Below, piece by piece: positions 47,956 through 56,746 of a DNA stretch of 64,000 bases. Position numbers and translations under genes: made by a program. Source of the stretch: Planococcus donghaensis (GTDB lineage: Bacteria > Bacillota > Bacilli > Bacillales_A > Planococcaceae); assembly GCF_001687665.2 (NCBI RefSeq), contig NZ_CP016543.2, forward strand, positions 3,224,001-3,288,000, in the 5' to 3' direction. Position 1 is the stretch's first letter. Each line of letters starts with the position of its first letter. The notes beneath the pieces were generated by a model. The model saw only the letters and a program-made list of their open reading frames with translations, ran no database searches and was not told the origin of the DNA.

Positions 47956-48093
47956 ATGTCCGAAATGGCAAACGATTTCAAAGAAGCGTTGATCGCTAAA
48001 GTAAAGTGCTTATCTACTAGTTCGCTGTATATGCTGAAGTACATGGCGATTATTCTTGTACCACTATACTTCATTTATTTATTTCTAAATTAA
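47956..48093 (+). CDS. Small single-span membrane protein (45 residues)
   Basis: A 45-codon reading frame starting MSEMANDFKEALIAKVKCLS and ending in a hydrophobic helix (YMAIILVPLYFIYLFLN). It has a strong ribosome-binding site (AAGGGGG, good spacing), a plausible promoter 30 bases upstream and a strong terminator immediately after, so it looks like a complete transcription unit. Topology is probably cytoplasmic amphipathic N-terminus with a C-terminal membrane anchor. There is one cysteine at residue 18. I recognise no family. It stands between the divergent nucleoside hydrolase gene and the converging HxlR-like gene. Confidence 0.65.
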   Translation: MSEMANDFKEALIAKVKCLSTSSLYMLKYMAIILVPLYFIYLFLN

Positions 48094-48101
48094 TGAAACT
48101 T

Positions 48102-48140
48102 AAAAGGCGATTCCGTTTTGAATGGAATCGCCTTTTTTTA
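48102..48140. terminator. Bidirectional terminator
   Basis: AAAAGGCGATTCC pairs with GGAATCGCCTTTT; serves the small membrane protein gene and the converging regulator gene. Confidence 0.88.
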
Positions 48141-48157
48141 TTTATGATAAATGCTAT

Positions 48158-48529
48158 TCATCCATTTTTCGCAACAGGAAAGTGTTTGATGTTTTTCTTT
48201 CCCCATTCGTCCATCATTAAAACGATTGGAATTAGGCTTTCCCCTAAAGGAGTTAATGAATATTCTACTTTCGACGGAACTTCAGCAAATACTTCCCGAT
48301 GGACAATCCCGTCCTCCTCTAATTCTCTAATTTGCGTAGTCAGTACCTTATGTGAAATTTTGGGAAGTAAGCGGTTAATCTCACTAAAGCGCAACACACC
48401 TTCTGTTCCCAAATAATAAATAATAATGATTTTCCACTTGCCGCTGATAATTGATAAGGTCAGTTCTTTTTCGCAATTAAATTCGCCACTCTCAATTTCC
48501 CTTTTTATTTCTGACCGCAAATCACCCAT
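48158..48529 (-). CDS. hxlR: HxlR-like regulator, probable formaldehyde-responsive activator
   Basis: A 123-residue winged-helix protein. The segment [20 protein letters not shown] is very close to the start of B. subtilis HxlR (FNCEKELTL as I recall it), with the conserved cysteine; the [17 protein letters not shown] wing region also fits. HxlR activates the ribulose monophosphate genes hxlAB in response to formaldehyde. Here the divergent neighbour is instead a glutathione-independent formaldehyde dehydrogenase, so the regulator probably controls that gene. ATG 48527-48529 lies behind AAAGGGG; 19 upstream in-frame codons are less supported. Confidence 0.8.
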   Translation of the reverse strand: MGDLRSEIKREIESGEFNCEKELTLSIISGKWKIIIIYYLGTEGVLRFSEINRLLPKISHKVLTTQIRELEEDGIVHREVFAEVPSKVEYSLTPLGESLIPIVLMMDEWGKKNIKHFPVAKNG

Positions 48530-48653
48530 GAGCCTGCCCCTTTCTTCCATTTCTTCCTGAAAGTATCCTTTAGGTAACCTTCTCACAATAAAGTGCGTTA
48601 TTCCATTAAAAAGAATTATAATTTAGAATAAATCGAAGATAGAGAATATTTAA

Positions 48654-48667
48654 TATAAACGCTTACA
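48654..48667 (+). promoter_or_regulatory. cre-like site upstream of fdhA
   Basis: TATAAACGCTTACA differs from the ideal CcpA site TGTAAACGCTTACA at one base. It lies about 80 bases before the start of the formaldehyde dehydrogenase gene. Confidence 0.45.
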
Positions 48668-48746
48668 GTTTTGTCTCTTCTCCGATGCTGCCCCGGTGTA
48701 AAGATTAGATCTTTCTATGTACAAAATTAGATAGGAGCTGACAGAA

Positions 48747-49964
48747 ATGGCAGGAAACAGAGCGGTTGTATACAGAGGTGCTGGAACAGTAACAGTTGAA
48801 GACATTAGCTACCCTGAATTAATCATCAGAGACGGTCCCGGGGTAAATCCGTTGAATGTAGGGCGTAAATGTGAGCACGGAGTAATTGTAAAAGTCGTTA
48901 CAACGAACATTTGCGGAAGTGATCAACACATGGTGCGTGGCCGGACAACAGCTCCTGAAGGGCTTGTACTCGGCCATGAAATTACCGGAGAAGTTATTGA
49001 AGTTGGCCGTGATGTTGAATTTATAAAAAAAGGTGACTTAGTATCTGTTCCATTTAATATTGCTTGTGGTCGCTGCCGCAGCTGTAAAGAGCAAGATACC
49101 CATATTTGTGAGAACGTAAATCCGGATCGTCCAGGTTCTGCTTATGGGTACGTCGATATGGGTGGATGGGTCGGCGGGCAATCGGAATATGTGATGGTCC
49201 CTTACGCAGATTTTCAGCTGCTCAAATTTCCAGATAAAGATCAGGCAATGGATAAAATACTTGATTTAACGATGCTTTCCGATATTTTCCCGACAGGCTA
49301 CCACGGTGCCGTGAGTGCTGGTGTGAAACCAGGAGCTACTGTCTATGTTGCCGGGGCTGGCCCTGTAGGTTTAGCCGCTGCCCATTCTGCTCAACTACTG
49401 GGTGCATCTGTTGTCATCGTGGGTGATTTAAACAAGGAGCGCCTTGCACAGGCCCATAGTTTCGGCTGTGAAACTGTAAATCTTCGGGAGCATCCGAACC
49501 TCGGGGAACAAATTGCTCAAATTCTAGGTGTCCCAGAAGTGGATTGCGCGATTGATTGCGTAGGCTTTGAAGCTAGCGGACATGGTGAGGGCGCTGGTGA
49601 AGCACCAGCTACCGTATTAAATTCCATTATGGATGTTACGCGTGCAGGTGGACGTCTTGGTATACCTGGACTCTATGTAACCGGTGATCCTGGCGCTGCC
49701 GACAAAGATGCCCAAAATGGAACCTTGAAGGTGCGCTTAGGACTGGGCTGGGCAAAAGCTCATACCTTTGTAACTGGCCAAACTCCGGTTATGAGGTACC
49801 ATCGTGATTTGATGAAGTCGATTTTAAGCGGAAAAGCACAAATTGCCAAAGCCGTAAACGCAACCGTCATTACGTTAGATCAATCACCAGAGGCATACGC
49901 TGAATTTGACCATGGCGCTTCCAAGAAGTTTGTCATTGATCCGCACGGGCATTTTAAAAAATAA
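48747..49964 (+). CDS. fdhA: Glutathione-independent formaldehyde dehydrogenase
   Basis: A 405-residue zinc-containing medium-chain dehydrogenase that oxidises formaldehyde to formate with tightly bound NAD, without a thiol cofactor. Catalytic zinc ligands are in TTNICGSDQHMV and VLGHEITGEV; the structural zinc cysteines are in ACGRCRSCKEQDTHICENV. The Rossmann motif is YVAGAGPVGLAAAHSA, and the long DVTRAGGRLGIPGLYVTGDP insertion is specific to this subgroup. TAGGAGCTGACAGAA precedes the ATG. Divergent from an HxlR-like regulator and preceded by a cre-like site. Confidence 0.93.
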   Translation: MAGNRAVVYRGAGTVTVEDISYPELIIRDGPGVNPLNVGRKCEHGVIVKVVTTNICGSDQHMVRGRTTAPEGLVLGHEITGEVIEVGRDVEFIKKGDLVSVPFNIACGRCRSCKEQDTHICENVNPDRPGSAYGYVDMGGWVGGQSEYVMVPYADFQLLKFPDKDQAMDKILDLTMLSDIFPTGYHGAVSAGVKPGATVYVAGAGPVGLAAAHSAQLLGASVVIVGDLNKERLAQAHSFGCETVNLREHPNLGEQIAQILGVPEVDCAIDCVGFEASGHGEGAGEAPATVLNSIMDVTRAGGRLGIPGLYVTGDPGAADKDAQNGTLKVRLGLGWAKAHTFVTGQTPVMRYHRDLMKSILSGKAQIAKAVNATVITLDQSPEAYAEFDHGASKKFVIDPHGHFKK

Positions 49965-50035
49965 GTTACTTGCTCCTCTGCTTATGGAGTAACAGGGAGG
50001 TTTATTTCCTTGTGGATGATGCGTGTTTTAATATG

Positions 50036-50072
50036 AAAAAGCGCTAGGATTATAATCCTGGCGCTTTTTTTA
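50036..50072 (+). terminator. Terminator of fdhA
   Basis: AAAAAGCGC.AGGATT pairs with AATCCT.GCGCTTTTT with one mismatch and a T-tract. Confidence 0.85.
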
Positions 50073-50128
50073 TTTTGGAAAGGTGGGTGAACAGGACTTC
50101 CACTATATCTTTGTCGAGAAAACCTCAC

Positions 50129-50608
50129 TTACTTATGATACGGTTCACCCTTCATAATCCGAAACGCCCGATAAACCTGCTCCACCAAAATCAACTTCAT
50201 CAATTGATGGGGAAACGTCATCTTCGAAAACGATAATTTTTCATCCGCCCGCTTTAACACCTCGTCATGCAATCCAAGCGATCCGCCAATGACAAAGACA
50301 ATTTTGCTGCGGCCATAGGTCATTAACGATTCGATATCTTTTGCCAGCTGCTCTGAAGTTTTCATCTTGCCATCAATCGCTAATGCAATGACATACGCGT
50401 CAGCGGAAATTTTCGCCAAAATTCGGTCGGCTTCTTTCTTTTTGACAATTTCCATGTCCGCATCACTCAATTGCTCTGGTGCTTTTTCGTCCGCAACTTC
50501 AATTTCATTAATTTTTGAATAGCTTCCCAGTCGTTTTGTGTACTCTTCGATTCCAGCTTTCAAATATTTCTCTTTCAACTTTCCTACACTGATAATTGAG
50601 ATATTCAC
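50129..50608 (-). CDS. rlmH: 23S rRNA (pseudouridine1915-N3)-methyltransferase RlmH
   Basis: A 159-residue SPOUT methyltransferase that modifies pseudouridine 1915 in helix 69 of 23S rRNA. The SAM-binding trefoil knot is visible in [20 protein letters not shown] and [23 protein letters not shown]; the C-terminus ends in EPYHK. The 3' end reads GAACCGTATCATAAGTAA, nearly the same as the attB site used by staphylococcal SCC elements in this gene. The window shows no SCC recombinase or duplicated site. RlmH marks the origin-proximal wal region as in other Bacillales. Confidence 0.97.
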   Translation of the reverse strand: MNISIISVGKLKEKYLKAGIEEYTKRLGSYSKINEIEVADEKAPEQLSDADMEIVKKKEADRILAKISADAYVIALAIDGKMKTSEQLAKDIESLMTYGRSKIVFVIGGSLGLHDEVLKRADEKLSFSKMTFPHQLMKLILVEQVYRAFRIMKGEPYHK

Positions 50609-50643
50609 AACTTATCCCCCTTCACATTAAATTTACAAACAAG

Positions 50644-51026
50644 TTATACACAATAGTTATACACATACTAACATCCAATTTCTACATATTGTGCTCGATC
50701 ATGCGTTTGCCACAAGATACGTTGCAGCCTCTTTGCAATAATCACAAGTTGTGGATAACTTTTCTGTTTCTGATAATTCTGTTAGTATCGGATAATTTTT
50801 AGTCTCTGCCACGAACACGTCTAACGCATGCTCCACGTGGGTTTTACAGCATTTTATCTCCATTATTTCCACCTCTTTCGATTTCCGAATATTCCACATA
50901 GTTATACACATTTCATTCACCTTTATCCACACCCTATTTTAACAGACCTAAAGAGTTCCGGATAGCGAAGCTTTTATCCTCTTGTGGATTGTTAACAATA
51001 AATATGCACATTAAAAGTTATCCACA
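50644..51026. promoter_or_regulatory. Cluster of DnaA boxes around the CxxH/CxxC gene
   Basis: Perfect matches to TTATNCACA occur at 50644-50652, 50657-50665, 50903-50911, 50924-50932 and 51018-51026 on the plus strand, and TGTGGATAA at 50750-50758 is a reverse-orientation box. Six boxes in under 400 bases exceed chance expectation. Confidence 0.7.
50699..50863 (-). CDS. CxxH/CxxC protein (BA_5709 family)
   Basis: A 54-residue protein starting MEIKCCKTHVEHALDVFVAE and ending with TTCDYCKEAATYLVANA. The pair CxTH near the N-terminus and CDYC near the C-terminus look like a small zinc-binding site. This matches the 'CxxH/CxxC protein' family (TIGR04129) that is regularly encoded just upstream of rlmH in Bacillales. 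AGAGGTGG precedes ATG 50861-50863; a longer reading frame to 50932 is not supported. It lies inside the DnaA-box cluster. Function unknown. Confidence 0.85.
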   Translation of the reverse strand: MEIKCCKTHVEHALDVFVAETKNYPILTELSETEKLSTTCDYCKEAATYLVANA

Positions 51027-51257
51027 TGCTATTTTCACCTTCCCGAACGTTTTTACTTTTCCTCTAAATTTCAGAATTTATTATTTGAATAGTATTAGTT
51101 CAAGACAATGAAATGAGAAGCGAGTATTCAATCCTTTATATTAGACAAGATTAATATCCTCTTAAGTGGAGAATACTTAGATTTCCTTTGGTTATACGAA
51201 TGTTATATACTGATTTCACATACTCATCACTTTACTATGATATTTGGAGGAGATCTT
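51027..51257. other. Intergenic region before the SDR gene
   Basis: AT-rich 230-base region holding the upstream sequence of the SDR gene; no confident promoter was identified. Confidence 0.3.
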
Positions 51258-52007
51258 ATGATGTTCGAAAACAACGTAGTAATTGTTAATGGTGGAACCG
51301 ATGGAATTGGTAAAGAAGTGGTTCGTTTCTTTTGCAAAGAAGGGGCTACCGTTCATTTTACTGGAAGAGATCGCAACAAAGGCTCTCAAGTAGAAAGTGA
51401 ATGCGATGGAAGGGCTCATTTTTACCAAGTCCATAACGAAAACGTGGAAGAAATCGAAAGCTTTTTTAAAACACTTGAAAATAACGGTCACAACGTTGAT
51501 ATTCTATTCAATAGTGCTGGTATTTTATCGACAGGAATGGGGCCTTTGTCTCGAGTAAAACTAGATGACTGGAATCATTTAATTGCGGTCAATCAAACAG
51601 CCATCTTCGTCTATATGAAATATTCTTTAGTCGGGATGAGCAAGCAACGAAATGGCGTTATTATTAATAATGCAGCCATCCTTGGAAACGATAAGGTTAA
51701 TCCTATGCTGCCAGCTTATAGTGGAACAAAAGCAGCGATTGTGGCAATGACTCAAAGCACAGCACTTCGCTTTGCTAACCTCGGAATTCGCGTAAATTGC
51801 ATATCCCCTGGCCCTACAGAAACCGACCTAGCCATTAATGCATATGGCGGAACAGAGAAGTATGAAGAACAATCCAAAAAACACCCTCGAGGAAGTTACG
51901 GAAAACCAAGTGAGATTGCAGAAGTTGTTCTATTTTTAGCTTCAGACAAAGCATCCTATATAAACGGTGCGGAAATAGTCGTAGACGGTGGCTACTCCTT
52001 AAAATAA
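51258..52007 (+). CDS. Short-chain dehydrogenase/reductase with altered catalytic site
   Basis: A 249-residue classical-SDR-fold protein. The cofactor motif is NGGTDGIGKEVV (TGxxxGIG variant), followed by LFNSAGIL, catalytic YSGTKAA (Tyr and Lys present), and the C-terminal INGAEIVVDGGYSL typical of FabG-like members. The usual catalytic serine 13-14 residues before the tyrosine appears replaced by alanine (IINNAAILGNDK), so activity may be altered. GGAGGAGATCTT precedes the ATG. It lies on the plus strand between rlmH and htrA, an insertion in an otherwise conserved neighbourhood. Confidence 0.85.
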   Translation: MMFENNVVIVNGGTDGIGKEVVRFFCKEGATVHFTGRDRNKGSQVESECDGRAHFYQVHNENVEEIESFFKTLENNGHNVDILFNSAGILSTGMGPLSRVKLDDWNHLIAVNQTAIFVYMKYSLVGMSKQRNGVIINNAAILGNDKVNPMLPAYSGTKAAIVAMTQSTALRFANLGIRVNCISPGPTETDLAINAYGGTEKYEEQSKKHPRGSYGKPSEIAEVVLFLASDKASYINGAEIVVDGGYSLK

Positions 52008-52070
52008 ACAAATTCAGAGTATATTTCCTATCTTAAAAAAGAACCTTTCACTAGCGAAGGCGCGTCTACG

Positions 52071-52189
52071 GGGTAGGCGAAGCGAGAAGACAGATGATCT
52101 TCCTGGCTTCTCGCGAAAGCCAAGGAGGAGCGATTTTGGCTCCTCCTTGGCGACGAGCTTGCGCAGGAGCAATCATCTTTGCTCTACCC
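52071..52189 (+). repeat. Hairpin repeat element D (119 nt)
   Basis: Outer arms GGGTAG (52071-52076) and CTACCC (52184-52189) plus AGATGAT/ATCATCT enclose a strong inner hairpin, GCCAAGGAGGAGC (52119-52131) with GCTCCTCCTTGGC (52139-52151). It contains GCGACGAGCTTGCGCAGGAG, related to the core words of elements A-C. Confidence 0.6.
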
Positions 52190-52216
52190 AAAGCGACCAA
52201 AGCGATAAATTTCCAC

Positions 52217-52253
52217 AAAAAAACCTGCATAGAAGTTTCTATGCAGGTTTTCT
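52217..52253. terminator. Bidirectional terminator between SDR gene and htrA
   Basis: AAACCTGCATAGA pairs with TCTATGCAGGTTT, with A and T runs at both ends. Confidence 0.88.
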
Positions 52254-52256
52254 ATT

Positions 52257-53471
52257 TTACAATGCTGAATTATCCACAAGCTTTAAGTTGAATTCGATTA
52301 ACTCACCATCTCGATACGCTTTAACGGTCAGTTCATCACCGATTTTCTTTTTATTGTATAAATGCTTTCGCAACTCGATAATATCGTCTATTGCGGTACC
52401 ATCCATTTCAATAATTACATCAAACTGCTCCATACCCGCCGCAGCTGCAGCAGAACCTTCTATCACTGAATTGACAACGACACCCGTTACCACGTCTTCA
52501 GGAAGCTTTAAGGTGTCTTGACGAGAAGCTTGGGGCACTTGAACCAAATCCATCAACGTTACACCCATTGCAGGTCGAATCATTTCCCCATTTTCTTCAA
52601 TCGACTCGATCACAGGAATCGCAGAATTGATGGGAATCGAAAATCCAATGCCTTCTACTTGCGAAGTCGCGATTTTCATCGAATTGATGCCAACCAATTG
52701 CCCTGCTAAATTGACCAATGCGCCACCACTGTTTCCTGGATTTATCGCTGCATCTGTCTGCAACACTTCTGCTTGCCAATCCTCTTGACCATCTCCATTC
52801 AAATCCACTGGCACCGCTCGATCTTTACCAGAAACGACACCCGTCGTCACTGAACCTGAAAAATCCAGACCTAACGGATTGCCAATTGCAATCACTGTCT
52901 CTCCTTGTTTTAACGCATCTGAATCCCCAAATTGAGCAACCGCCTGCACTTTAGCGCCGTCCATTTCAAGTACAGCCAAATCGGTCCATATATCACTTCC
53001 TACTAGCTCGGCTTGAACTTTAGAACCGTCCGACAACGTCACTTCAATACCACTGGCTCCATCAATAACATGATGATTCGTAACGACATACGCCTTTCCA
53101 TTTTCGTTTTTATAAATAACACCAGATCCCGTGCCAACAGCTTGTTCTTGTTGCGGTGATTGAGACCAAAAATCCCCATTCGCTTGCAAATTACTAACCC
53201 CCACAACCGCATCCGCCGCTATATCAACTGCTTTTGTCACATCTGTCATAATATTAACCGAAACTGCCTCAGAACCTTCTTTCGCACCTTGCTCTACAAT
53301 TTGCGTGTCACTAGTGCCATTTTCCGGTCTTAGCTCTGGTAAGGTATAAAACAATACCCATACTAATAACGCACCTACTACAACTCCGCCAAGACCTGCA
53401 GCAAACGCACCAAACCGGCTTGGTCTCGGCCTACCATTTGGTGTTTGATTGTAATAACCCACCGCACTCAT
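52257..53471 (-). CDS. htrA: Membrane-anchored serine protease HtrA/DegP-like
   Basis: A 404-residue trypsin-like quality-control protease: a short cytoplasmic N-terminus, one membrane helix (FAAGLGGVVVGALLVWVLFY, residues ~23-44), a protease domain with His in VTNHHVIDG, Asp in WTDLAVLEM and Ser in NPGNSGGAL, and a C-terminal PDZ domain (GVVVNSVIEGSAAAAAGMEQ). It degrades or refolds misfolded secreted proteins outside the membrane. It sits after walJ as in B. subtilis (yyxA/htrC position), but a 340-base gap with a hairpin repeat separates them, so it likely has its own promoter. Confidence 0.94.
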   Translation of the reverse strand: MSAVGYYNQTPNGRPRPSRFGAFAAGLGGVVVGALLVWVLFYTLPELRPENGTSDTQIVEQGAKEGSEAVSVNIMTDVTKAVDIAADAVVGVSNLQANGDFWSQSPQQEQAVGTGSGVIYKNENGKAYVVTNHHVIDGASGIEVTLSDGSKVQAELVGSDIWTDLAVLEMDGAKVQAVAQFGDSDALKQGETVIAIGNPLGLDFSGSVTTGVVSGKDRAVPVDLNGDGQEDWQAEVLQTDAAINPGNSGGALVNLAGQLVGINSMKIATSQVEGIGFSIPINSAIPVIESIEENGEMIRPAMGVTLMDLVQVPQASRQDTLKLPEDVVTGVVVNSVIEGSAAAAAGMEQFDVIIEMDGTAIDDIIELRKHLYNKKKIGDELTVKAYRDGELIEFNLKLVDNSAL

Positions 53472-53628
53472 CCTTCCTTTATCTTCTCTCTCTATTTACC
53501 CCGTTTGAACCATTTATAAGACCTTTATAATTTCAGTTTAAAAATTTCGTGTAACCAATGCAAGCTGGAAAAACTTCGTATATTTAACTTTCTTCTAATA
53601 TCAATAAAAAGAGTATTCAACACACGTA

Positions 53629-53750
53629 GAAGAAGTCGTATTAGTCGGCGACTCCTGCGGGAAAGCGGAGTAATGAGACCCCGCAGGAGCTTGCGACGAG
53701 GAGGCTCATCGCTCCGCCCGCGGAAAGCGTCCGGCTAACACGACTTCTTC
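53629..53750 (-). repeat. Hairpin repeat element C (122 nt)
   Basis: Arms starting GAAGAAGTCGT (53629-53648) and ending ACGACTTCTTC (53731-53750) pair at 18 of 20 positions and enclose an 82-nt core. On the minus strand the core reads ACGCTTTCCGCGG, GAGCCTCCTCGTCGCAAGC, TCCTGCGGGGTCTCAT, nearly the same as the core of element A. Confidence 0.8.
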
Positions 53751-53763
53751 GTTTATTTCTCAA

Positions 53764-53807
53764 CAAAAAAGCCATCCAAAAGTCACTTTCATGACCTTTG
53801 AACAGCT
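53764..53807 (-). terminator. Terminator of the wal operon
   Basis: On the minus strand AGC...CAAAGGTCA pairs with TGAC.TTTG...GCT, followed by TTTTTT, right after the walJ stop. Confidence 0.65.
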
Positions 53808-53813
53808 CTTCTC

Positions 53814-54602
53814 TTACACAACGATTAATTTAGTCGGTATATTGGCATCCGTATCAAACAGATTCACGTATTCTCCCGTGATAATCCCTTTTGACTGCAA
53901 TGTTTGCTCAACACTCATACGCGCTAAATCTTTCATATTATTGTCTTTACTCAAATGCGAAAGATAAATGCGCGTCGGTTTTTCAGCAATCACTTCACTC
54001 ATCGCCACTGCCGCATCTTCATTCGACACGTGACCCACATCACTTAAAATCCTACGTTTAATCGACCATGGATAACGGCCCATCTGCAGCATTCCCACGT
54101 CGTGATTACTTTCGAACACATACGAATCCGACGCTTGAATAACGCCTTTCATCCGGTCGCTGACATAACCTGTATCCGTAATCAACGACAACTTCCGACC
54201 ATTCGCATGAAACACATAAAACATAGGATCTGCCGCATCGTGTGACACAGCAAACGATTCAATATCCATCGAACCGAAAGTTTTCACCGTGTCCATATCA
54301 AAATGGAATCGCTGCTCTACAGGAACCGCTCCGATCAACCCATCCATCGCAGACCATGTTTTCGCGTTGGCATAAATCGGCACTTTGTGTTTACGTGCTA
54401 CAATCCCAAGCCCTTTAATGTGATCGCTATGTTCATGAGTGACCAAAATGCCATCCAAATCGCTCATTTTTTTACCGATTGCCGCAAACAATTCTTCCAT
54501 CTTACGGCCACTAAGTCCCGCATCGACTAAAAAAGAATGTTCTCCGTTCTCGATATATGTGGCATTGCCGCTTGAACCGCTGGCTAATACACTGAATTGC
54601 AT
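53814..54602 (-). CDS. walJ: WalJ, MBL-fold metallohydrolase
   Basis: A 262-residue metallo-beta-lactamase-fold protein (YycJ). The metal-binding signature is [11 protein letters not shown], with further ligands [14 protein letters not shown] and HLSKDN. WalJ is a cytoplasmic exonuclease-like phosphodiesterase implicated in DNA repair and in coordinating division with replication. It is the last gene of the walRKHIJ operon, 13 bases after walI. Confidence 0.95.
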   Translation of the reverse strand: MQFSVLASGSSGNATYIENGEHSFLVDAGLSGRKMEELFAAIGKKMSDLDGILVTHEHSDHIKGLGIVARKHKVPIYANAKTWSAMDGLIGAVPVEQRFHFDMDTVKTFGSMDIESFAVSHDAADPMFYVFHANGRKLSLITDTGYVSDRMKGVIQASDSYVFESNHDVGMLQMGRYPWSIKRRILSDVGHVSNEDAAVAMSEVIAEKPTRIYLSHLSKDNNMKDLARMSVEQTLQSKGIITGEYVNLFDTDANIPTKLIVV

Positions 54603-54615
54603 AGTGAAAATCTCC

Positions 54616-55425
54616 TTACTCTACTTCTTCTGGTGGTTTGTTCAATTCAATAACTCCGTCTTTTACCGCATTCACAAAATAATCTTGTCGGCTTCCATCT
54701 TCAAGTTCGCCTTGAACATGCCATGTTGGGACAAACATTTGACGGTTTTTTGATACTAGAACATGTACCGAATAACCTAATTCTGTATTGACGATTTTAG
54801 TACCATATTCCAACATGTTTTTTTGGTAAAGGGTATGAATGGCGGTGACCGCTGTCACTAAACTTTTCGGTTCTTCGTTTTCGATAATATTGGTGAACAT
54901 CGTTTGTTCATAGCGGACAACATTCCCTTCGTTATCCCAATACACCGTTACTTTTCCATCATCGCTATAATAAAGAACTTCACCAGCAAGCTTTTGAAAA
55001 TAGACTGCTTTATTTAACTCTTTATCAATCTCCCATAATTCATAGGAAGTGCCTTCATACACGTTTTGTTCCATAAACGTAGCTAACGCTTTTGCGCTTT
55101 CTGGTTCGCCCACCGGTGAAACAGCTTTTTCATACGAAACTTGTAGTTTTTTTCCGTCTTGAATATTCACTTGAACATTTTCTTTAGGTGCTTCTTTCGC
55201 CGTGAATATTTTCGTTTCTCCACGAATATAAGGCATCCCTTCCACATTTTCAGGAAGGTTTGAATAGGTAATTTTATCAGCTTGTAACTTTTCATCCACT
55301 GAGGATTCCGAAAGCACTTCTACATTTTTCGCTTCTGTATACCGATTCAAGTACAAGGAATACAAAAAGACATTTAAAATAGAAAAGACAATGATAAAAA
55401 TAGTCTTGGTTTTATTCCAATCCAA
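54616..55425 (-). CDS. walI: WalI, membrane regulator of WalK
   Basis: A 269-residue YycI homologue: one N-terminal membrane helix ([19 protein letters not shown]) and an extracellular domain ([36 protein letters not shown]). With WalH it forms a membrane complex that restrains the WalK kinase. The gene overlaps walH by 14 bases. Confidence 0.93.
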   Translation of the reverse strand: MDWNKTKTIFIIVFSILNVFLYSLYLNRYTEAKNVEVLSESSVDEKLQADKITYSNLPENVEGMPYIRGETKIFTAKEAPKENVQVNIQDGKKLQVSYEKAVSPVGEPESAKALATFMEQNVYEGTSYELWEIDKELNKAVYFQKLAGEVLYYSDDGKVTVYWDNEGNVVRYEQTMFTNIIENEEPKSLVTAVTAIHTLYQKNMLEYGTKIVNTELGYSVHVLVSKNRQMFVPTWHVQGELEDGSRQDYFVNAVKDGVIELNKPPEEVE

Positions 55426-56746
55426 GTTCTCCCCCTCCTGTCAATTCAGTTGGCAGCTCTGTCCAAATCCCATTTGTTTTCACGTACCACGTCGGCTCAA
55501 AAATGATAAAAGAATCATCTTCACTTCTCGTTACATGATAAGCAGGCGTAACATCCGTTATCGCGGATCGTTCTTCTTCCTCCATTTGTCCAAGAGCTTT
55601 CAATACATTTTCTCCTGAAGCAAGTACAACTACTCTTTTTTCTGCTTCTGAATCTAATTGATAAGCTGGTCGAACATAACTATAAACTTGTTCGATTCCG
55701 TCATCTATTCCCCACATCACTTCTAGATCCGTAGTAGTCGAATTACTGAAGACCGGTAAATCAGCTACGTATAATTGATACTCAATTTGCTGATTTACTG
55801 AATTCATGCCTGCATAGAAATATTGATCTGTCCAGCCGCCATGGGCATTAATGTAGTTCAGCGAATCGAAAAGTAAATCTGATGGAATCGCTGGATCTGT
55901 GGTTTCGGCTTTTGGCTGTATATAACTTATGCTTTTGGTGTTCGGATTTTCTCTCATAAATGCCCCTGAATCATCCGTATACTCCTGCGTTTTTAAATCC
56001 GCTGAGAAGACCAATTCTGGACTATCCAATAACGCTTCTGCAAACTTCGAAGTTGAAATTTCTTCTAATAAAAACCCAATACTCGTCTTCTCAACTTTTT
56101 CTTGTTGCACATAGATCGGTAATACCCCAATCGCGTCATCTGTAACATAGGTATCATAGTCGCCCGCTTGGTCCACAATCTCTGTTTGGAATTGATACAA
56201 GTCTTCTACTCGAAGATCTGCTTTGTATATTCTTCCTGACAACGAGTTAATAAAATATAAAGCCGGACGATCATTAGCTGGTGCATCCCATTCGATAATA
56301 AGCCGGTCAAAAGAAGATTCTGGAATTGTTGTATCCACAATATTATTAATCGAGTCAAAAACTGGTAAGGGTACTAATCCGGGATAGTAAACAAGCGCTC
56401 GTTTTGAGCTGTGCATATAAGATTTTATCGTCGCTGGAGTTGCTTCATCTTGCACCAATCTTATATTGCTAATTTGCCAGTTCTTCACAGACTCAAGCAA
56501 GACTTCAATATCATTTTGGTCGCTCGTCCCGGTGACATTTTCGTCGTTATGAAACAGTAGTTTTACGGGACGAACAATTTCTTCTGTGTTTTTCGTTTCT
56601 GAAATTGGCATTTCTACTGTAGTAGTTGGTTCAATAATTTCATGTGTTGGTGTGAACGTCCAAATAGTAAAGGTTAACGCAAGACTCAGTAGGATGAGTA
56701 AAAACAAGGCGATCGACTTGATATGTTCTACATATTTCAATCCCAC
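55412..56746 (-). CDS. walH: WalH, membrane regulator of WalK
   Basis: A 444-residue YycH homologue: an N-terminal membrane helix (SIALFLLILLSLALTFTIW) and a large extracellular region of beta-rich domains. It interacts with WalI and WalK through membrane helices to control cell-wall homeostasis signalling. It overlaps walK by 10 bases and walI by 14, indicating tight translational coupling. Confidence 0.93.
   Translation of the reverse strand: MGLKYVEHIKSIALFLLILLSLALTFTIWTFTPTHEIIEPTTTVEMPISETKNTEEIVRPVKLLFHNDENVTGTSDQNDIEVLLESVKNWQISNIRLVQDEATPATIKSYMHSSKRALVYYPGLVPLPVFDSINNIVDTTIPESSFDRLIIEWDAPANDRPALYFINSLSGRIYKADLRVEDLYQFQTEIVDQAGDYDTYVTDDAIGVLPIYVQQEKVEKTSIGFLLEEISTSKFAEALLDSPELVFSADLKTQEYTDDSGAFMRENPNTKSISYIQPKAETTDPAIPSDLLFDSLNYINAHGGWTDQYFYAGMNSVNQQIEYQLYVADLPVFSNSTTTDLEVMWGIDDGIEQVYSYVRPAYQLDSEAEKRVVVLASGENVLKALGQMEEEERSAITDVTPAYHVTRSEDDSFIIFEPTWYVKTNGIWTELPTELTGGGELGLE

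Noticed and set aside
48158..50608. SCC-type genomic island inserted at rlmH
   Set aside because: Only the attB-like end of rlmH is seen; no recombinase genes, second att copy or composition change were recognised.
50644..51026. DnaA-box cluster as the replication origin itself
   Set aside because: dnaA, dnaN and an AT-rich unwinding region are absent; the gene order places oriC beyond the right end of the window.
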